From Streptosporangiaceae bacterium (GTDB taxonomy: Bacteria > Actinomycetota > Actinomycetes > Streptosporangiales > Streptosporangiaceae), in the NCBI GenBank assembly GCA_025934375.1, contig JAICYD010000014.1, positions 1-64,000 of the forward strand: a DNA stretch of 64,000 nucleotides, read 5' to 3'. Positions 46,054 through 55,004 of this stretch are shown one piece after another. Every line of letters begins with the position of its first letter. Position 1 is the stretch's first letter. The notes under the pieces were generated by a model that searched no databases, had not been told where the DNA came from, and saw nothing but the letters and a program-made list of their open reading frames with translations. The position numbers and the translations under genes were made by a program.

Positions 46054-47157
46054 TCACCGCGGTCGCCCGGCGGCGGGCCGTTGCACCGTGACACACAGCC
46101 CGCCAGCCGGGCGGGGGGCGAGGGCAAGGGTGCCGTCGTGGGCCTGGGCGATGCTCTTGACGATGGCCAGGCCGAGGCCAACGCCCGCGTGGTCACCGCG
46201 GGTGCGCTCGGTGCCCCGCTGGAACGGCTCGGTGAGTGTCGAGACCAGCTGCGGAGCAAGCCTCTCGCCGGTGTTTTCCACGATGAGCAGGACGGAATCG
46301 GTGCGCATAACGGTCTTGACCCGCACGCTGCCGTGTTCAGGGAGGTTGTGGACGATGGCGTTGTGCAGGAGGTTCGTGGTCAGCTGCAGCAATAGCGCGT
46401 GTGAGCCGGTGGTGGGGGTAATGTCCCCGCAGGTCGCGATGGTGATGCCGCGCTTCTCCGCGAGGGGCAGGAGTGTTTCCGCGGCTTGTTCGGCGATGAG
46501 CGACAAGTCGACGTTCTCTCGGGTGAAGGACCGCTGGCCGGCCCGGCTGAGCAGGAGCAATGCCTCGGTGAGGTCGATCGCCCGAGCGTTGACAGCGCGC
46601 AGGCGCTCATCGAGCGCGCCGCTGTCGCGGTTCGGATCATCGCGGGCCACTTCGAGCAGGGTCTGCGTGATCGCCAGCGGGGTTCGCAGTTCGTGGGAAG
46701 CGTTGGCCGCGAACCTCTGCTGCTCGGCGACATGCGCCTCAAGCCGCGCGAGCATGGCGTCAAACGCGTCGGCGAGCTCCCGGAACTCATCGCTCGGGCC
46801 CGGGAGCCGGATCCGGTGGGATAGCGACCCGTCCGCGGCCATGCGGGTGGCGTCCGTGATTCGAGCCAGCGGGGCGAGCATGCGCCCGGCGAGAATCCAC
46901 CCGCCCACGAGACCGAACGCCAGCAGGAACGCCAGCACCGCGGCTGCCGCCTCGCCGAAGGCTCGCTGGTTGCCGGACCGGCCAGGCATCAACGCCCCGC
47001 CGATGCCGGATCGCGTGGTGGTGATCATCGGGTTGTCGGGAAAGAACCGCAGGAGGATCACCCACAGGGCGAGCAGCAAGGCGCCCGCGAGCACCAGGAA
47101 CCCGGCGTAGCTGAGGGTGAGCTTGAGGCGAACGCTCAGCCCAGGTTCCCTATCCAT
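46054..47157 (-). CDS. vanS: Sensor histidine kinase VanS
   Basis: This 367-residue membrane kinase has TM1 at about residues 14-36, a short extracellular loop of about 37 residues, TM2 at about 74-92 and a HAMP domain. The H-box is NASHELRTPLAITQTLLEVA, the N-box TNLLHNAIVHN and the G-box AGVGLGLAIVKS. The short sensor loop resembles actinomycete VanS proteins that respond to vancomycin. ATG 47157 overlaps the vanR end by eight bases. It is convergent with vanHAX. Confidence 0.9.
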   Translation of the reverse strand: MDREPGLSVRLKLTLSYAGFLVLAGALLLALWVILLRFFPDNPMITTTRSGIGGALMPGRSGNQRAFGEAAAAVLAFLLAFGLVGGWILAGRMLAPLARITDATRMAADGSLSHRIRLPGPSDEFRELADAFDAMLARLEAHVAEQQRFAANASHELRTPLAITQTLLEVARDDPNRDSGALDERLRAVNARAIDLTEALLLLSRAGQRSFTRENVDLSLIAEQAAETLLPLAEKRGITIATCGDITPTTGSHALLLQLTTNLLHNAIVHNLPEHGSVRVKTVMRTDSVLLIVENTGERLAPQLVSTLTEPFQRGTERTRGDHAGVGLGLAIVKSIAQAHDGTLALAPRPAGGLCVTVQRPAAGRPR

Positions 47158-47845
47158 CGTTGCCTCCCGCCCGCCCGGCGCCGGGCGCTGTGTCGATGTG
47201 GTAGCCGACACCGGGCACCGTGGCGATGACCCAGGGCTCGCCCAGGCGCTTGCGCAGGGCCGAGACCGTGATGCGCACCGCGTTGGTGAACGGGTCGGCG
47301 TTCTCGTCCCACGCCCGCTCCAGGAGCTCCTCGGCGCTGATGACACCGCCTTCGGCGGCTACGAGGACTTCCAGCACGGCGAACTGCTTCCTGGTCAAGG
47401 CGACGTACCGGCCGTCCCGGTAGACCTCGCGGCGGAACGGGTCCAGGCGCAGGCCCGCGATCTCCCGCACTGGCGGCCTGCTGTGCGCGCGCCTGCGGTC
47501 CAGTGCCCTAAGGCGGAGCACGAGCTCTCGAAGCTCGAACGGCTTGGTGAGGTAGTCGTCGGCGCCCAGGCCGAACCCGGAGGCCTTGTCGTCCAGCCGG
47601 TCCGCGGCGGTGAGCATCAAGATCGGCATGCCGCTGCCGGAAGCGACGATGGTCTCGGCGATCTCATCACCGCTGGGCCCCGGAATGTCACGGTCGAGGA
47701 CGGCGATGTCATAGGCGTTGACGCTCAGCAACTCCAGCGCGGTGTCGCCGTCCCCGGCGATGTCGGCCGCGATCGCTTCCAGGCGCAGGCCATCGCGGAT
47801 GGCCTCCGCCATGTAGGGCTCATCCTCGACAACCAGCACGCGCAC
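47150..47845 (-). CDS. vanR: Response regulator VanR
   Basis: This 231-residue OmpR/PhoB-type regulator has acidic pocket VVEDEP, phospho-acceptor Asp in VLDRDIPGPSGDE and conserved Lys in DDYLTKPFELREL. The C-terminal winged helix ends in VRITVSALRKRLGEPWVIATVPGVGYHI. As I recall it, the sequence is close to Streptomyces VanR. GTG 47845 is the start. A VanR-box-like element 22 bp upstream suggests autoregulation. Confidence 0.93.
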   Translation of the reverse strand: MRVLVVEDEPYMAEAIRDGLRLEAIAADIAGDGDTALELLSVNAYDIAVLDRDIPGPSGDEIAETIVASGSGMPILMLTAADRLDDKASGFGLGADDYLTKPFELRELVLRLRALDRRRAHSRPPVREIAGLRLDPFRREVYRDGRYVALTRKQFAVLEVLVAAEGGVISAEELLERAWDENADPFTNAVRITVSALRKRLGEPWVIATVPGVGYHIDTAPGAGRAGGNDG

Positions 47846-47867
47846 GCTCTCGATGCTACGAGCCCGT

Positions 47868-47900
47868 GCATATCGCCGGCATATCGAAAACCTCATACTG
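47868..47900. promoter_or_regulatory. Putative VanR box upstream of vanR
   Basis: GCATATCG at 47868 and 47879, followed by AAAACC and TCATAC, copies the vanH-upstream element with three mismatches over 31 bp. It is read on the plus strand, so its orientation relative to vanR is opposite to that relative to vanH. Confidence 0.72.
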
Positions 47901-47912
47901 GCCGACGACACG

Positions 47913-48890
47913 CTACATCGTGATGCGGACTCCGGCTCCTCGTTCCTGGGCCGCGGCGAGGATCAGGGCCGCGGCGGCGGCGTCCTGGACCGCGACCCCG
48001 ACCGACTTGTAGAGGGTCAGCTGGGTATCGCCGGCCCGCCCGCGTGCGGTTCCGGCGGCGACCTGCCCGACCTCGACGATGTGGCCGGCGTCGATGGCGT
48101 GGCTCTCCACCGCCCGCACGAGCTCGATGGCCCCGGCCGGGGGCGGGGACAGGGCCGCCGCGCGGGACTCGACCACGACCAGCGCGTCGCGGATGGTGGC
48201 GGCGTCGATCTCACCCTCGCCGCCGGCGTTGTACCCCACGGAGTTGACGTGGGCGCCAGGCCGCAGCCACTCACGGCGCAGGACCGGAGCGGCCGCGTGG
48301 GTGGCGGCGCACACCACGTCGGCCGAGCGCACGGCATCCTCGGCCGAGGCTATGGCCTGGGCCGGGACGCCGGCAGAGACGAGCTCGCCCGCCAGCGCCC
48401 GCGCCTTCGACGCGTCCCGCCCGGCTAGCAGCACGACCTGGACACCGGGCAGGCGCGCCAGCGCCCGCGCATGGGCGTGGGCTTGCACCCCGGTCCCGAT
48501 CACCGCGACGCGGCTGGCCCCCGGGCGGGCGAGCAGCCGGGTCGCCACGGCCGATCCAGCGGCCGTCCGCGCGGCGGTCACGTGGGTGCCGTCGATCACG
48601 GCGACCGGAGTGCCGGTGGCGGGATCGAAGCAGCAAATCAGGGCCTGGTGGGTGGGACGGTCCTGGTTGTGCGGGTACAAGCTCACCAGCTTGGCGGTGA
48701 GGGCGCCGGCCGAGGGCAGGAAAGCCGGCATCGCCGCCAGCATCGCGTCCTGCTCGGTTACCATCGCGGCGACCCGCGGCGGCACCGATGCCCGGCCCGC
48801 GCTCAGCTCGGCCATCGCCGCCTGCAGCGCGTCGGCCAGCGCGTCCAGGTCGAGCAGCGAGGCGACCTCAGCAGCGGAGATAACCAGCAT
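47913..48890 (-). CDS. Ornithine cyclodeaminase/mu-crystallin family protein
   Basis: This 325-residue protein begins MLVISAAEVASLLDLDALADAL and has the NAD-binding motif VAVIGTGVQAHAHARALARL (about residue 128) and the family segment DGTHVTAARTAAGSAVATRLL. It also has KSVGVAVQDAAAAAL at the C-terminus. Family members include ornithine cyclodeaminases, alanine dehydrogenases and imine reductases. The specific reaction is unknown. Its stop lies within 15 bp of the VanR box upstream of vanR. It is probably not part of the van system. Confidence 0.88.
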   Translation of the reverse strand: MLVISAAEVASLLDLDALADALQAAMAELSAGRASVPPRVAAMVTEQDAMLAAMPAFLPSAGALTAKLVSLYPHNQDRPTHQALICCFDPATGTPVAVIDGTHVTAARTAAGSAVATRLLARPGASRVAVIGTGVQAHAHARALARLPGVQVVLLAGRDASKARALAGELVSAGVPAQAIASAEDAVRSADVVCAATHAAAPVLRREWLRPGAHVNSVGYNAGGEGEIDAATIRDALVVVESRAAALSPPPAGAIELVRAVESHAIDAGHIVEVGQVAAGTARGRAGDTQLTLYKSVGVAVQDAAAAALILAAAQERGAGVRITM

Positions 48891-49068
48891 CGCAACCCCT
48901 CCACGCGCTGCCTCACGCCGACGCCGGCAGCCCTAGCCGCGACCATACACAAATCGACGGTCCCTCCCGCAGGATCCTGCCCCGATCCCGCACAGGACCG
49001 CTACTAGTCCCCTGACCTGCGCTTTTGCTACCGTGATGGTGGGACGGGTGCGACACAGGGGGCGCACC

Positions 49069-49290
49069 ATGAACACGGCCCGCAAGGCCTACGTCGTGCG
49101 AGACGCCGACAGCGACATCCCGTCCGGCGACGTCACCCAGGTCTACGCCTACACCCTCAAGGGCCTGACCACCGCCCTGGATGACGCCCGCCTGCGCAGC
49201 TACCGCGGCATCCCCCAGGTGGTCGTCCTCATGACGGACGGCCAAGCCACCGTCATCCGCCGCTTCGACCACGGCCGCGAGGTCCCCGTG
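49069..49290 (+). pseudogene. Small hypothetical gene with altered 3' end
   Basis: From ATG 49069 about 74 codons look like a real protein (KAYVVRDADSDIPSGDVTQV, VYAYTLKGLTTALDDARLRS, GIPQVVVLMTDGQATVIRRF). After about 49290 the same frame turns Arg/Pro-rich and continues to 49587 only as a shadow of the discoidin-domain frame. The natural end of the gene seems lost at a junction near 49290-49305. I do not recognise the family. Confidence 0.5.
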
Positions 49291-49322
49291 ACGCCCTTAG
49301 CTAAACCCGTGCTGCCACTGCG

Positions 49323-50156
49323 GTGCCTGTTCCCGCAGCGCTGCCAGCACCAGCAGCGTCTGCGGCGAGAACTCCCGGCGCGATGTCACGCCCGGCGGAC
49401 CTCGACTTCGGCAAGGGCCCGGCCGGAACGCCCACCGGCCGGCTGGTGCAGACCATTAGCCCGGACGTTCTCGCCGGCGAGAACATGGTGCGGCTGGGTA
49501 ACTCGTGGATGGCCTACTCACAGCCGTACGGCGCCACCATCAGCGGCGGAGCGGTCACCACCTTGCCCCGGTCGGGCTGGACGGTGACCACCGTGAGCAC
49601 CGAGGATGGAGGCTCCATCGCCAACATGCTTGACGGCGACCCGAACACCCGGTGGAGTTCCGGCCACGGGCAGGCCCCCGGCGACTGGGTCCAGGTCGAC
49701 CTGGGCGCGCAAACCACCTTCAGCCAGATCTCGCTCGACGTCGGCCCGAACACCGGTGACTTCGTGAACCGCTACGAGGTACAGGTCTCCTCGGACGGGT
49801 CGACCTGGAACTCGATCGCCCGCGGCGCGGGCACCACCGGGATCATGACCATCCCGCTGCCGACGACCACCGCCCGCTTCATCAAGCTGGTCAGCCTGGC
49901 CAGCTCGGGCAGCTGGTGGTCGATCACCGAGCTCAACGTCGGCGTCGCCCCCGGAGCCACCAGCGGCGACAGCGGCAACCTGCGAACCGCCAGCACGACC
50001 ATTCACGGCCCCGACGGGGTACCGGCCCAGGTCACCTCCCGCTACAACGCGGGCAATGGCGCCGCAACGGTGGCCTTCCCGCTCCCCGGATTCAACTACG
50101 CCTACGCCCTGCCGCCAACGGCCGCGGTCACCTTCGCCACCTGGCCGGCGTCGTGA
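49323..50156 (+). pseudogene. Fragment of a secreted enzyme with F5/8-type C (discoidin/CBM32) domain
   Basis: This 277-residue open frame is limited upstream by TAA 49302-49304. It has a discoidin/CBM32 domain (SIANMLDGDPNTRWSSGHGQ, GDWVQVDLGAQTTFSQISLD, RYEVQVSSDGSTWNSIARG, RFIKLVSLASSGSWWSITEL). The preceding 70 residues look like the end of a beta-rich catalytic domain. A signal peptide is missing although such domains are extracellular. It is therefore best read as the 3' remnant of a larger glycoside hydrolase gene. Confidence 0.65.
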
Positions 50157-50203
50157 CCATCACCGCCCGGCCCGAAGCGGTCAAGGTGACCGCCAATGCC
50201 TTA

Positions 50204-50443
50204 TCAGCGGGCCAGGACCCTGGGATGTTCGCGCCAGGCGGGCATGGTGGCCATGTAGTCGAGCACCTGCCGTTCGATGTCCTGCTTGGAGGTCCCCGGG
50301 TCGCGGCGCGCCTGCCAGGCGGCCATCCGGGCGAAGCGCTCCTCAAAGGACTGGAGCGCGCCGCTGTCGTCGGTGCAGTAGCCGCAGTACCGGCCGCTCT
50401 CGATGGGCATGCCGCAACTCTCACAGCTTGATGTCGTGGTCAT
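50204..50443 (-). CDS. Small zinc-ribbon protein
   Basis: This 79-residue protein has an N-terminal zinc ribbon CESCGMPIESGRYCGYC (two CxxC pairs) followed by a helical region SFEERFARMAAWQARRDPG. It matches the putative zinc-ribbon family (PF12674-like) often paired with transcription regulators. ATG 50443 follows GGAGGAG. It overlaps the 3' end of the MarR gene by 23 bases, so both are one operon. The role is unknown. Confidence 0.82.
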   Translation of the reverse strand: MTTTSSCESCGMPIESGRYCGYCTDDSGALQSFEERFARMAAWQARRDPGTSKQDIERQVLDYMATMPAWREHPRVLAR

Positions 50444-50900
50444 GGATATCTCCTCCGTGAGTTCGTGCGCCATGAGACTGTGCCTGCTCGATCAAGGCGA
50501 GCATCCCCGCGTTCAGCGCATCGGCCTGACCCGGCGGCAGCCGGGCCATGGCCCGGGCGAGCAGGTCAAGGCCGAGCACATCCCGGTCCCGCCGCAACGC
50601 CTCGTGCCCGCCGGGCGTCAGCCAGATCAGCGTCCGTCGCCGGTCCCCTGGATCGATCTCGCGCTCTAGCAGGCCGTCGCGCTCCAGATGTGTCACGATC
50701 TCGCTGATCACCGACTGCGCCCTGCGCATGTGCGCCGCGGCCTCGCCGACGGTCAGCGGGCCTGCCAGCGCCAGGTGCTCGAGCATCGCCCTTGAGGCAC
50801 CCGGCAGCTCGCTCCGCGGCCGGTCACGACGATGAAACGTCAGGTAGACGGCCCGGAACAGCTCCGCGAACCGCTCTGCTCGCGCCTGTTCCTCAGTCAC
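50421..50900 (-). CDS. MarR-family regulator
   Basis: This protein of about 159 residues has a winged helix: MLEHLALAGPLTVGEAAAHMRRAQSVISEIVTHLERDGLLEREIDPGDRRRTLIWLTPGG, the MarR core with the D-x-R-R wing. GTG 50900 is chosen; the open frame continues upstream without family character. It ends in GGDIHDHDIKL, overlapping the zinc-ribbon gene. A perfect palindrome at 51028-51038 lies between it and the divergent membrane peptide gene. Confidence 0.85.
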   Translation of the reverse strand: MTEEQARAERFAELFRAVYLTFHRRDRPRSELPGASRAMLEHLALAGPLTVGEAAAHMRRAQSVISEIVTHLERDGLLEREIDPGDRRRTLIWLTPGGHEALRRDRDVLGLDLLARAMARLPPGQADALNAGMLALIEQAQSHGARTHGGDIHDHDIKL

Positions 50901-51027
50901 GGCAACAGCTTTCCGGCCACGTAATTCATCGTCAATCCCGATGCACCGGCGCATGCCGCCCGCGTGCTGGCACCGTCCCGTTGCACGGCAGGCTGCGACG
51001 GAACGGGGATAAAACGGCGATCGCCTG

Positions 51028-51038
51028 GTAGTAACTAC
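51028..51038. promoter_or_regulatory. Palindrome GTAGTAACTAC, candidate MarR operator
   Basis: GTAGT and ACTAC flank a central A in the intergenic space between the divergent MarR gene (start 50900) and the small membrane protein gene (start 51084). Location and symmetry fit a MarR site. Confidence 0.45.
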
Positions 51039-51083
51039 TGCGTTCCGCTTCACGCGGTCAGTACGCGAAACCGGAGGCTCCAC

Positions 51084-51281
51084 ATGCGCATTGGCGCGCT
51101 TGTCCTGGTGATCTGGCTGATTATCGGCGCGATAGCCGCCGGGCAACGCCACTACTACAGCTCGGGCTCGCAGAACTGCGCCGGAGCCGGCACGACGCTG
51201 GTGACGATCCTGGCTGGCCCGCTCAACTATGTCGGCGTGAACCCGAAGGTGGCCTGCCACTTGCCGCAGCCTTCTAAGTGA
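51084..51281 (+). CDS. Small conserved membrane protein, 65 residues
   Basis: One N-terminal TM helix (MRIGALVLVIWLIIGAIAAG) is followed by QRHYYSSGSQNCAGAGTTLVTILAGPLNYVGVNPKVACHLPQPSK with a second hydrophobic stretch. I recall very similar short proteins in Streptomyces and relatives (GAIAAGQRHYF core). GGAGG lies seven bases before ATG 51084. The function is unknown; it may be controlled by the divergent MarR protein. Confidence 0.78.
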   Translation: MRIGALVLVIWLIIGAIAAGQRHYYSSGSQNCAGAGTTLVTILAGPLNYVGVNPKVACHLPQPSK

Positions 51282-51342
51282 TCTGAGTACGGGTGGCGTG
51301 AGCCGGCTCGCCCCTGCCGGAGATCAGCCCGCTGGCGCGAGA

Positions 51343-51876
51343 TCACGGCTCCCGAGCATATGTAGCTGTTGACCTGCGTATTTCTTCCTGCACGATTTGG
51401 CGGATATCGGCGCGGCGGGCGCGGCGCCAGGTGACGGCCGCCACGAAGAAGGCGGCCAGCGCCAAGAACGCGCAGGCGATGGCGGTGTGGACTGAGACTT
51501 GGGCCGCCCGGAATTCGACCGGGACGCCCGCGATCGAATTCACCACGGTCACCATCGGCCGGGCGAAACTGAAGATGCCGCCGGGCGCGGCCAGGTGCGC
51601 GGTCGTGCGCTCGCTGGGTGCCAGCCAGCGCAGGTCGCTGAAGTGCAGCAGCGAGCAGACGGTCACCGCGGCCGCGGAAAACCCGAGCGCCATGGCACCG
51701 CCGCGAATGATCACAGAAGGCGCGGGCGCTCGCCGGCGGTTCCTCGCCGCCCCAAGGAGCGGCGCCGCGAAGCCGGCTGCCGTGGCGAGCGTTATCAGCC
51801 AGGCGCGGTAGTCCGCGACGAGCCAGGTCCAGTCGTTGATGTGCGTCAATGCCCAGTGCGCCGCGCCGGAGCTCAT
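51343..51876 (-). CDS. Membrane protein of unknown function
   Basis: This 177-residue protein has about four hydrophobic segments: residues about 20-40, 60-78, 96-112 and 128-148. A basic cytoplasmic C-terminus (WRRARRADIRQIVQEEIRRS) follows. ATG 51876 follows GGAGGAG. No family was recognised. It lies 217 bp from the end of the MMPL gene and is co-directional with it, but a strong terminator lies between. Confidence 0.65.
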   Translation of the reverse strand: MSSGAAHWALTHINDWTWLVADYRAWLITLATAAGFAAPLLGAARNRRRAPAPSVIIRGGAMALGFSAAAVTVCSLLHFSDLRWLAPSERTTAHLAAPGGIFSFARPMVTVVNSIAGVPVEFRAAQVSVHTAIACAFLALAAFFVAAVTWRRARRADIRQIVQEEIRRSTATYAREP

Positions 51877-52055
51877 CGGCTCCTCCTTCACCTACTGCGG
51901 ATTCCGGTCGGATTCATACCCGGCATGTGCCGATATCGCTTCGCCCACGGGTCGCTACTTGGTGTCGGACGCTGGCGGGATCGAGGCCAGCGCGGCAAGG
52001 ACCGCGTCCACTCTAGAATCCGAGTCCGCTCCAGGCTTGGGGATAAAAGGCAGGA

Positions 52056-52087
52056 GCTGGGCGCCCCAGCCGACTGCGGCGCCCAGC
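52056..52087 (-). terminator. Rho-independent-like terminator of the MMPL gene
   Basis: GCTGGGCGCC (52056-52065) and GGCGCCCAGC (52078-52087) form a perfect 10-bp stem with a 12-base loop just beyond the MMPL stop. On the minus strand a CCTTTTAT stretch follows. Confidence 0.75.
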
Positions 52088-52093
52088 CCCTGA

Positions 52094-54268
52094 TCAGCGG
52101 ATCGCGGGGACTGAAGCGGGTGGGGCTGGCGCGGGTTCTGAGGGCTCGATGGCCAGATGCGGGAGATGGCGGTCTAGCCAGCGGGGCAGCCACCAGTTGG
52201 CGTCACCGAACAGGTGCATCGCGGCCGGCACGAGCACGGTGCGGAGGATGAAGGCGTCCAGCGCGACCGCTGCGGCCAGCCCGATGCCGAACTCGGCGAC
52301 ATCTCGCTGCCCCAGGAACGAGAACGTGAGGAACACGCAGATCATGATGGTTGCCGCGGCGGTGATGACCCGCGCGGTCTCCACCTGCCCGCTGCGGACC
52401 GCGACCGAGTTCCGGCGGCCGTGCACCCACTCCTCGTTCATCCGGCTGACCAGGAACACCTGGTAGTCCATGGACAGGCCGAACAAGATGGCCAGCGTCA
52501 CCACCGGCAGGAAGGCCTCGACTGGCCCGGCCTGCCCGAGGCCGAACGCGCCGGTCCCCCAGCCCCACTGGAAGAACGCGGTCAGCACCCCGAACGACGC
52601 CGCCGCGGCGAGCAGGTTCATCACCGCCGCGGTCGCCGGGACCAGCAGGCTGCGGAACGCCACCACGAGCAGCAGGAAACTCAGCCCGATGATGGCCAGG
52701 ATGAACCACGGCAGCTTCGCTTTCACCACGGCGGCGAAGTCCGCGAACGTGGCGGTGACGCCGCCAACGTACGCCCGCATCGTAGTGCCGCGCTCGGCCG
52801 CCGGGATGATGTCATTGCGCAAGGTAGTGATCAGGTCGGACGTCGCCTTCGCCTCGGGCGACGTCGCCGGGGTCACTTCGAAGACCTCGGTGCCGCCCGT
52901 CGCGGCGAGCGGCGTCACGCTTGTCACATCGGCCACCTTGGGCAGGCCGGCTTCTAGCGCGCGGAACGCGGCCCGGTCCGCCGCTGAGTGGGTCTGCGCC
53001 ACCAGTATCAGCGGCCCGTTGAAGCCCGGCCCGAAGCCCTCGGCCAGCAAGTCATACGCCTGCCGTGTGGTGGTCGAGGAGGGATTGTTTCCCTGATCCG
53101 AGGAGCCGAGCCGCAGGCTGAGCACCGGGATCGCGAGCAGCACCATGACGGACGTGGCCGCGATGGCGAGGACCGCCGGCCTCCGTTCGACGGTCCCCGA
53201 CCAGCGCGCCCATAGCCCCGCTGAGCCCGGCGCAGGCGTCCCGGCGATCAGCCGGCGCCGCTGTCGCCGGCTCAGCACCCGCATCTTGAAGACGCCGAGC
53301 AGTGCTGGCAGCAGGGTGACCGCCGCGAGCACGGTGAAGACGACGGTGAGCGCGGAGGCGACCGCGAGCCCGTTCAGGAAGCCGACGCCCAGGACCAGGA
53401 TGCCGAGCAGCGCGATGCACACGGTGCTGCCCGCGAACAGGACGGCGCGGCCGGAGGTGTTGATGGCCTGGACCGCCGCCTCCTCGGGCGGGAGCCCTGC
53501 CTGCAAGCCACGGCGGTGCCTGGTGACGATCAACAGGGCATAGTCGATGCCCACGCCCAGGCCTATCAGGGCGCCGAGGACCGGCGCGATGTCGACCACG
53601 TTCATGGCATGGGTCAGCGGCGCGATCGCCATCAGCCCGCCGCCGACCCCGGCAACGGCCGTGACCAGCGGCAACAGCATAGCCAGGAGAGAGCCGAACG
53701 CGATGAACAGCACCACCGCGGCCGCCAGCACGCCAACCGCCGAGCTGGTGGAAAGCGGCGCCTGTTCGGTGTTCCCGATCGCCTGGCCGCCGAGTTGCAC
53801 GTTGAGCCCGGGGGCGCGCGCTGCCCTGGCCGCGTCGATGACCCGGGTGATGTCCGCCTTGGCCAGGTCGCCTGCCTGCCTGGCGAAGTCGATCGTGGCG
53901 TACGCGGTGCGGCCGTCCCGGCTGATCCGCGCGGCCCCGCGCGGCCCGTACGGGCTGACCACAGCCACGACCTCGGGCATCGCCGCGACCTGCCGGAGCA
54001 CCGCGCTCATCCGGGCCGTCACGGCCGCATCCCGCACCGTACCGTGACTGACCCGCCAGACGATCGTGTCGGAGTCGCCGGCCTGCGCTGGGGCCGCTTT
54101 GGCCAGCAACTGCTGCGCCGTGTCGGAACCCGTGCCGGGCAGTGAGAATGAGTTGTCGTAGTTGCTCTTGACGGCCTGAGATAGCGCGCCCAGGCCGATC
54201 AGCACGATCACCCAGGTCGCGATAACCGCGAACCGGTGGTGATAGCACCACCTCGCGATGGCAGCCAT
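52094..54268 (-). CDS. MMPL-family (RND superfamily) transporter
   Basis: This 724-residue protein starts with TM1 (RFAVIATWVIVLIGLGALSQ). It has two periplasmic-type extracellular loops and two six-helix bundles, with GLGVGIDYALLIVTRHR and FGLSMDYQVFLVSRMNEEW carrying the charged Asp/Tyr relay typical of MmpL proteins. Such transporters move lipids or antibiotics across the membrane. ATG 54268 follows AGGAG; the frame upstream to 54352 is not required. It is a single gene, with no regulator next to it. Confidence 0.9.
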   Translation of the reverse strand: MAAIARWCYHHRFAVIATWVIVLIGLGALSQAVKSNYDNSFSLPGTGSDTAQQLLAKAAPAQAGDSDTIVWRVSHGTVRDAAVTARMSAVLRQVAAMPEVVAVVSPYGPRGAARISRDGRTAYATIDFARQAGDLAKADITRVIDAARAARAPGLNVQLGGQAIGNTEQAPLSTSSAVGVLAAAVVLFIAFGSLLAMLLPLVTAVAGVGGGLMAIAPLTHAMNVVDIAPVLGALIGLGVGIDYALLIVTRHRRGLQAGLPPEEAAVQAINTSGRAVLFAGSTVCIALLGILVLGVGFLNGLAVASALTVVFTVLAAVTLLPALLGVFKMRVLSRRQRRRLIAGTPAPGSAGLWARWSGTVERRPAVLAIAATSVMVLLAIPVLSLRLGSSDQGNNPSSTTTRQAYDLLAEGFGPGFNGPLILVAQTHSAADRAAFRALEAGLPKVADVTSVTPLAATGGTEVFEVTPATSPEAKATSDLITTLRNDIIPAAERGTTMRAYVGGVTATFADFAAVVKAKLPWFILAIIGLSFLLLVVAFRSLLVPATAAVMNLLAAAASFGVLTAFFQWGWGTGAFGLGQAGPVEAFLPVVTLAILFGLSMDYQVFLVSRMNEEWVHGRRNSVAVRSGQVETARVITAAATIMICVFLTFSFLGQRDVAEFGIGLAAAVALDAFILRTVLVPAAMHLFGDANWWLPRWLDRHLPHLAIEPSEPAPAPPASVPAIR

Positions 54269-54701
54269 GATTCTCCTGTTCTGGTCATGATCCTGGTGAG
54301 CTGAACCTGCCGCCGGACGGCTCCCGCCGGTTGCGGTAGATGTCGTTGCCATGCCATCGATGCTGTCGGGCGAACGGCCGGTCGTCGTCGTGCGCGGGAA
54401 GACACTTCTTCCTAGTCAGCGGGGATGCCGTCCGGTGCCGGGCTACCGCACGGGAAGTATGATGCCGACGAGCGCGCGCTGGTCCTCGCCGTCCGCGGCA
54501 AGGTCCACCGCGCCTGGCGTGACTACGGGCGGTCGATCTCGCTACACTGTTCGCATGGTCACGGTCCCGGTTTCGCTGGCCCGCATCTCGGGCTTCCGTG
54601 GTCGTGCCCTAGTTGCCTGGCGCCGCGGCCTGTCTCGGCTAAGTCTCCTGGCTGCCCGCGGGAATGCCGTGCCGGCGGCTACCGCGAGGCCGATAAGGCC
54701 C

Positions 54702-55004
54702 GTGATCGTGCCCGCGAGCCTGGATGACCTTCGGGGACCGGCGTCAGGCGTCGAGGAATTGCCGGTCCGCCTGTACTGGTCGGCCGGATCCCGCCAGTTC
54801 GACCTGGCCGACCCGGATCAGGTCACCGCCTTGTGCGAGGCAGTCATCGACACGGCGACCGCGATCGGTGACATCACCCGCTACCTGAACGCCGGCCTGC
54901 TGGTCCGCGCGTGGCCGGCCCTGGGGATGGAGCGCGTGAAGCGCGAGGCGTGGGAGAGGCAGTTCCCGGTGCTGCGCCGTCAGCGGCGCGGCGCGGCGGC
55001 CTAG
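54702..55004 (+). CDS. Antitoxin-like partner of nucleotidyltransferase gene
   Basis: This protein of about 100 residues carries VPASLDDLRGPASGVEELPV and RLYWSAGSRQFDLADPDQVT, then ends in a helical part (YLNAGLLVRAWPALGM). I recall actinobacterial proteins of this form encoded directly before AbiEii/AbiGii-like nucleotidyltransferases. GTG 54702 gives the usual length. ATG 54555 is an alternative, preceded by TACACT six bases upstream, which could mean a leaderless start with a basic 49-residue extension. The stop TAG shares its G with the next start codon. Confidence 0.65.
   Translation: MIVPASLDDLRGPASGVEELPVRLYWSAGSRQFDLADPDQVTALCEAVIDTATAIGDITRYLNAGLLVRAWPALGMERVKREAWERQFPVLRRQRRGAAA

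Noticed and set aside
49069..49587. Single intact 172-codon gene
   Set aside because: After about codon 74 the translation becomes an Arg/Pro-rich shadow of the overlapping discoidin-domain frame, so the apparent length is not real.
54425..54727. A 100-codon plus-strand ORF overlapping the antitoxin-like gene
   Set aside because: No recognisable family, and it overlaps the start region of a gene with a better-supported family; a shadow is more likely.
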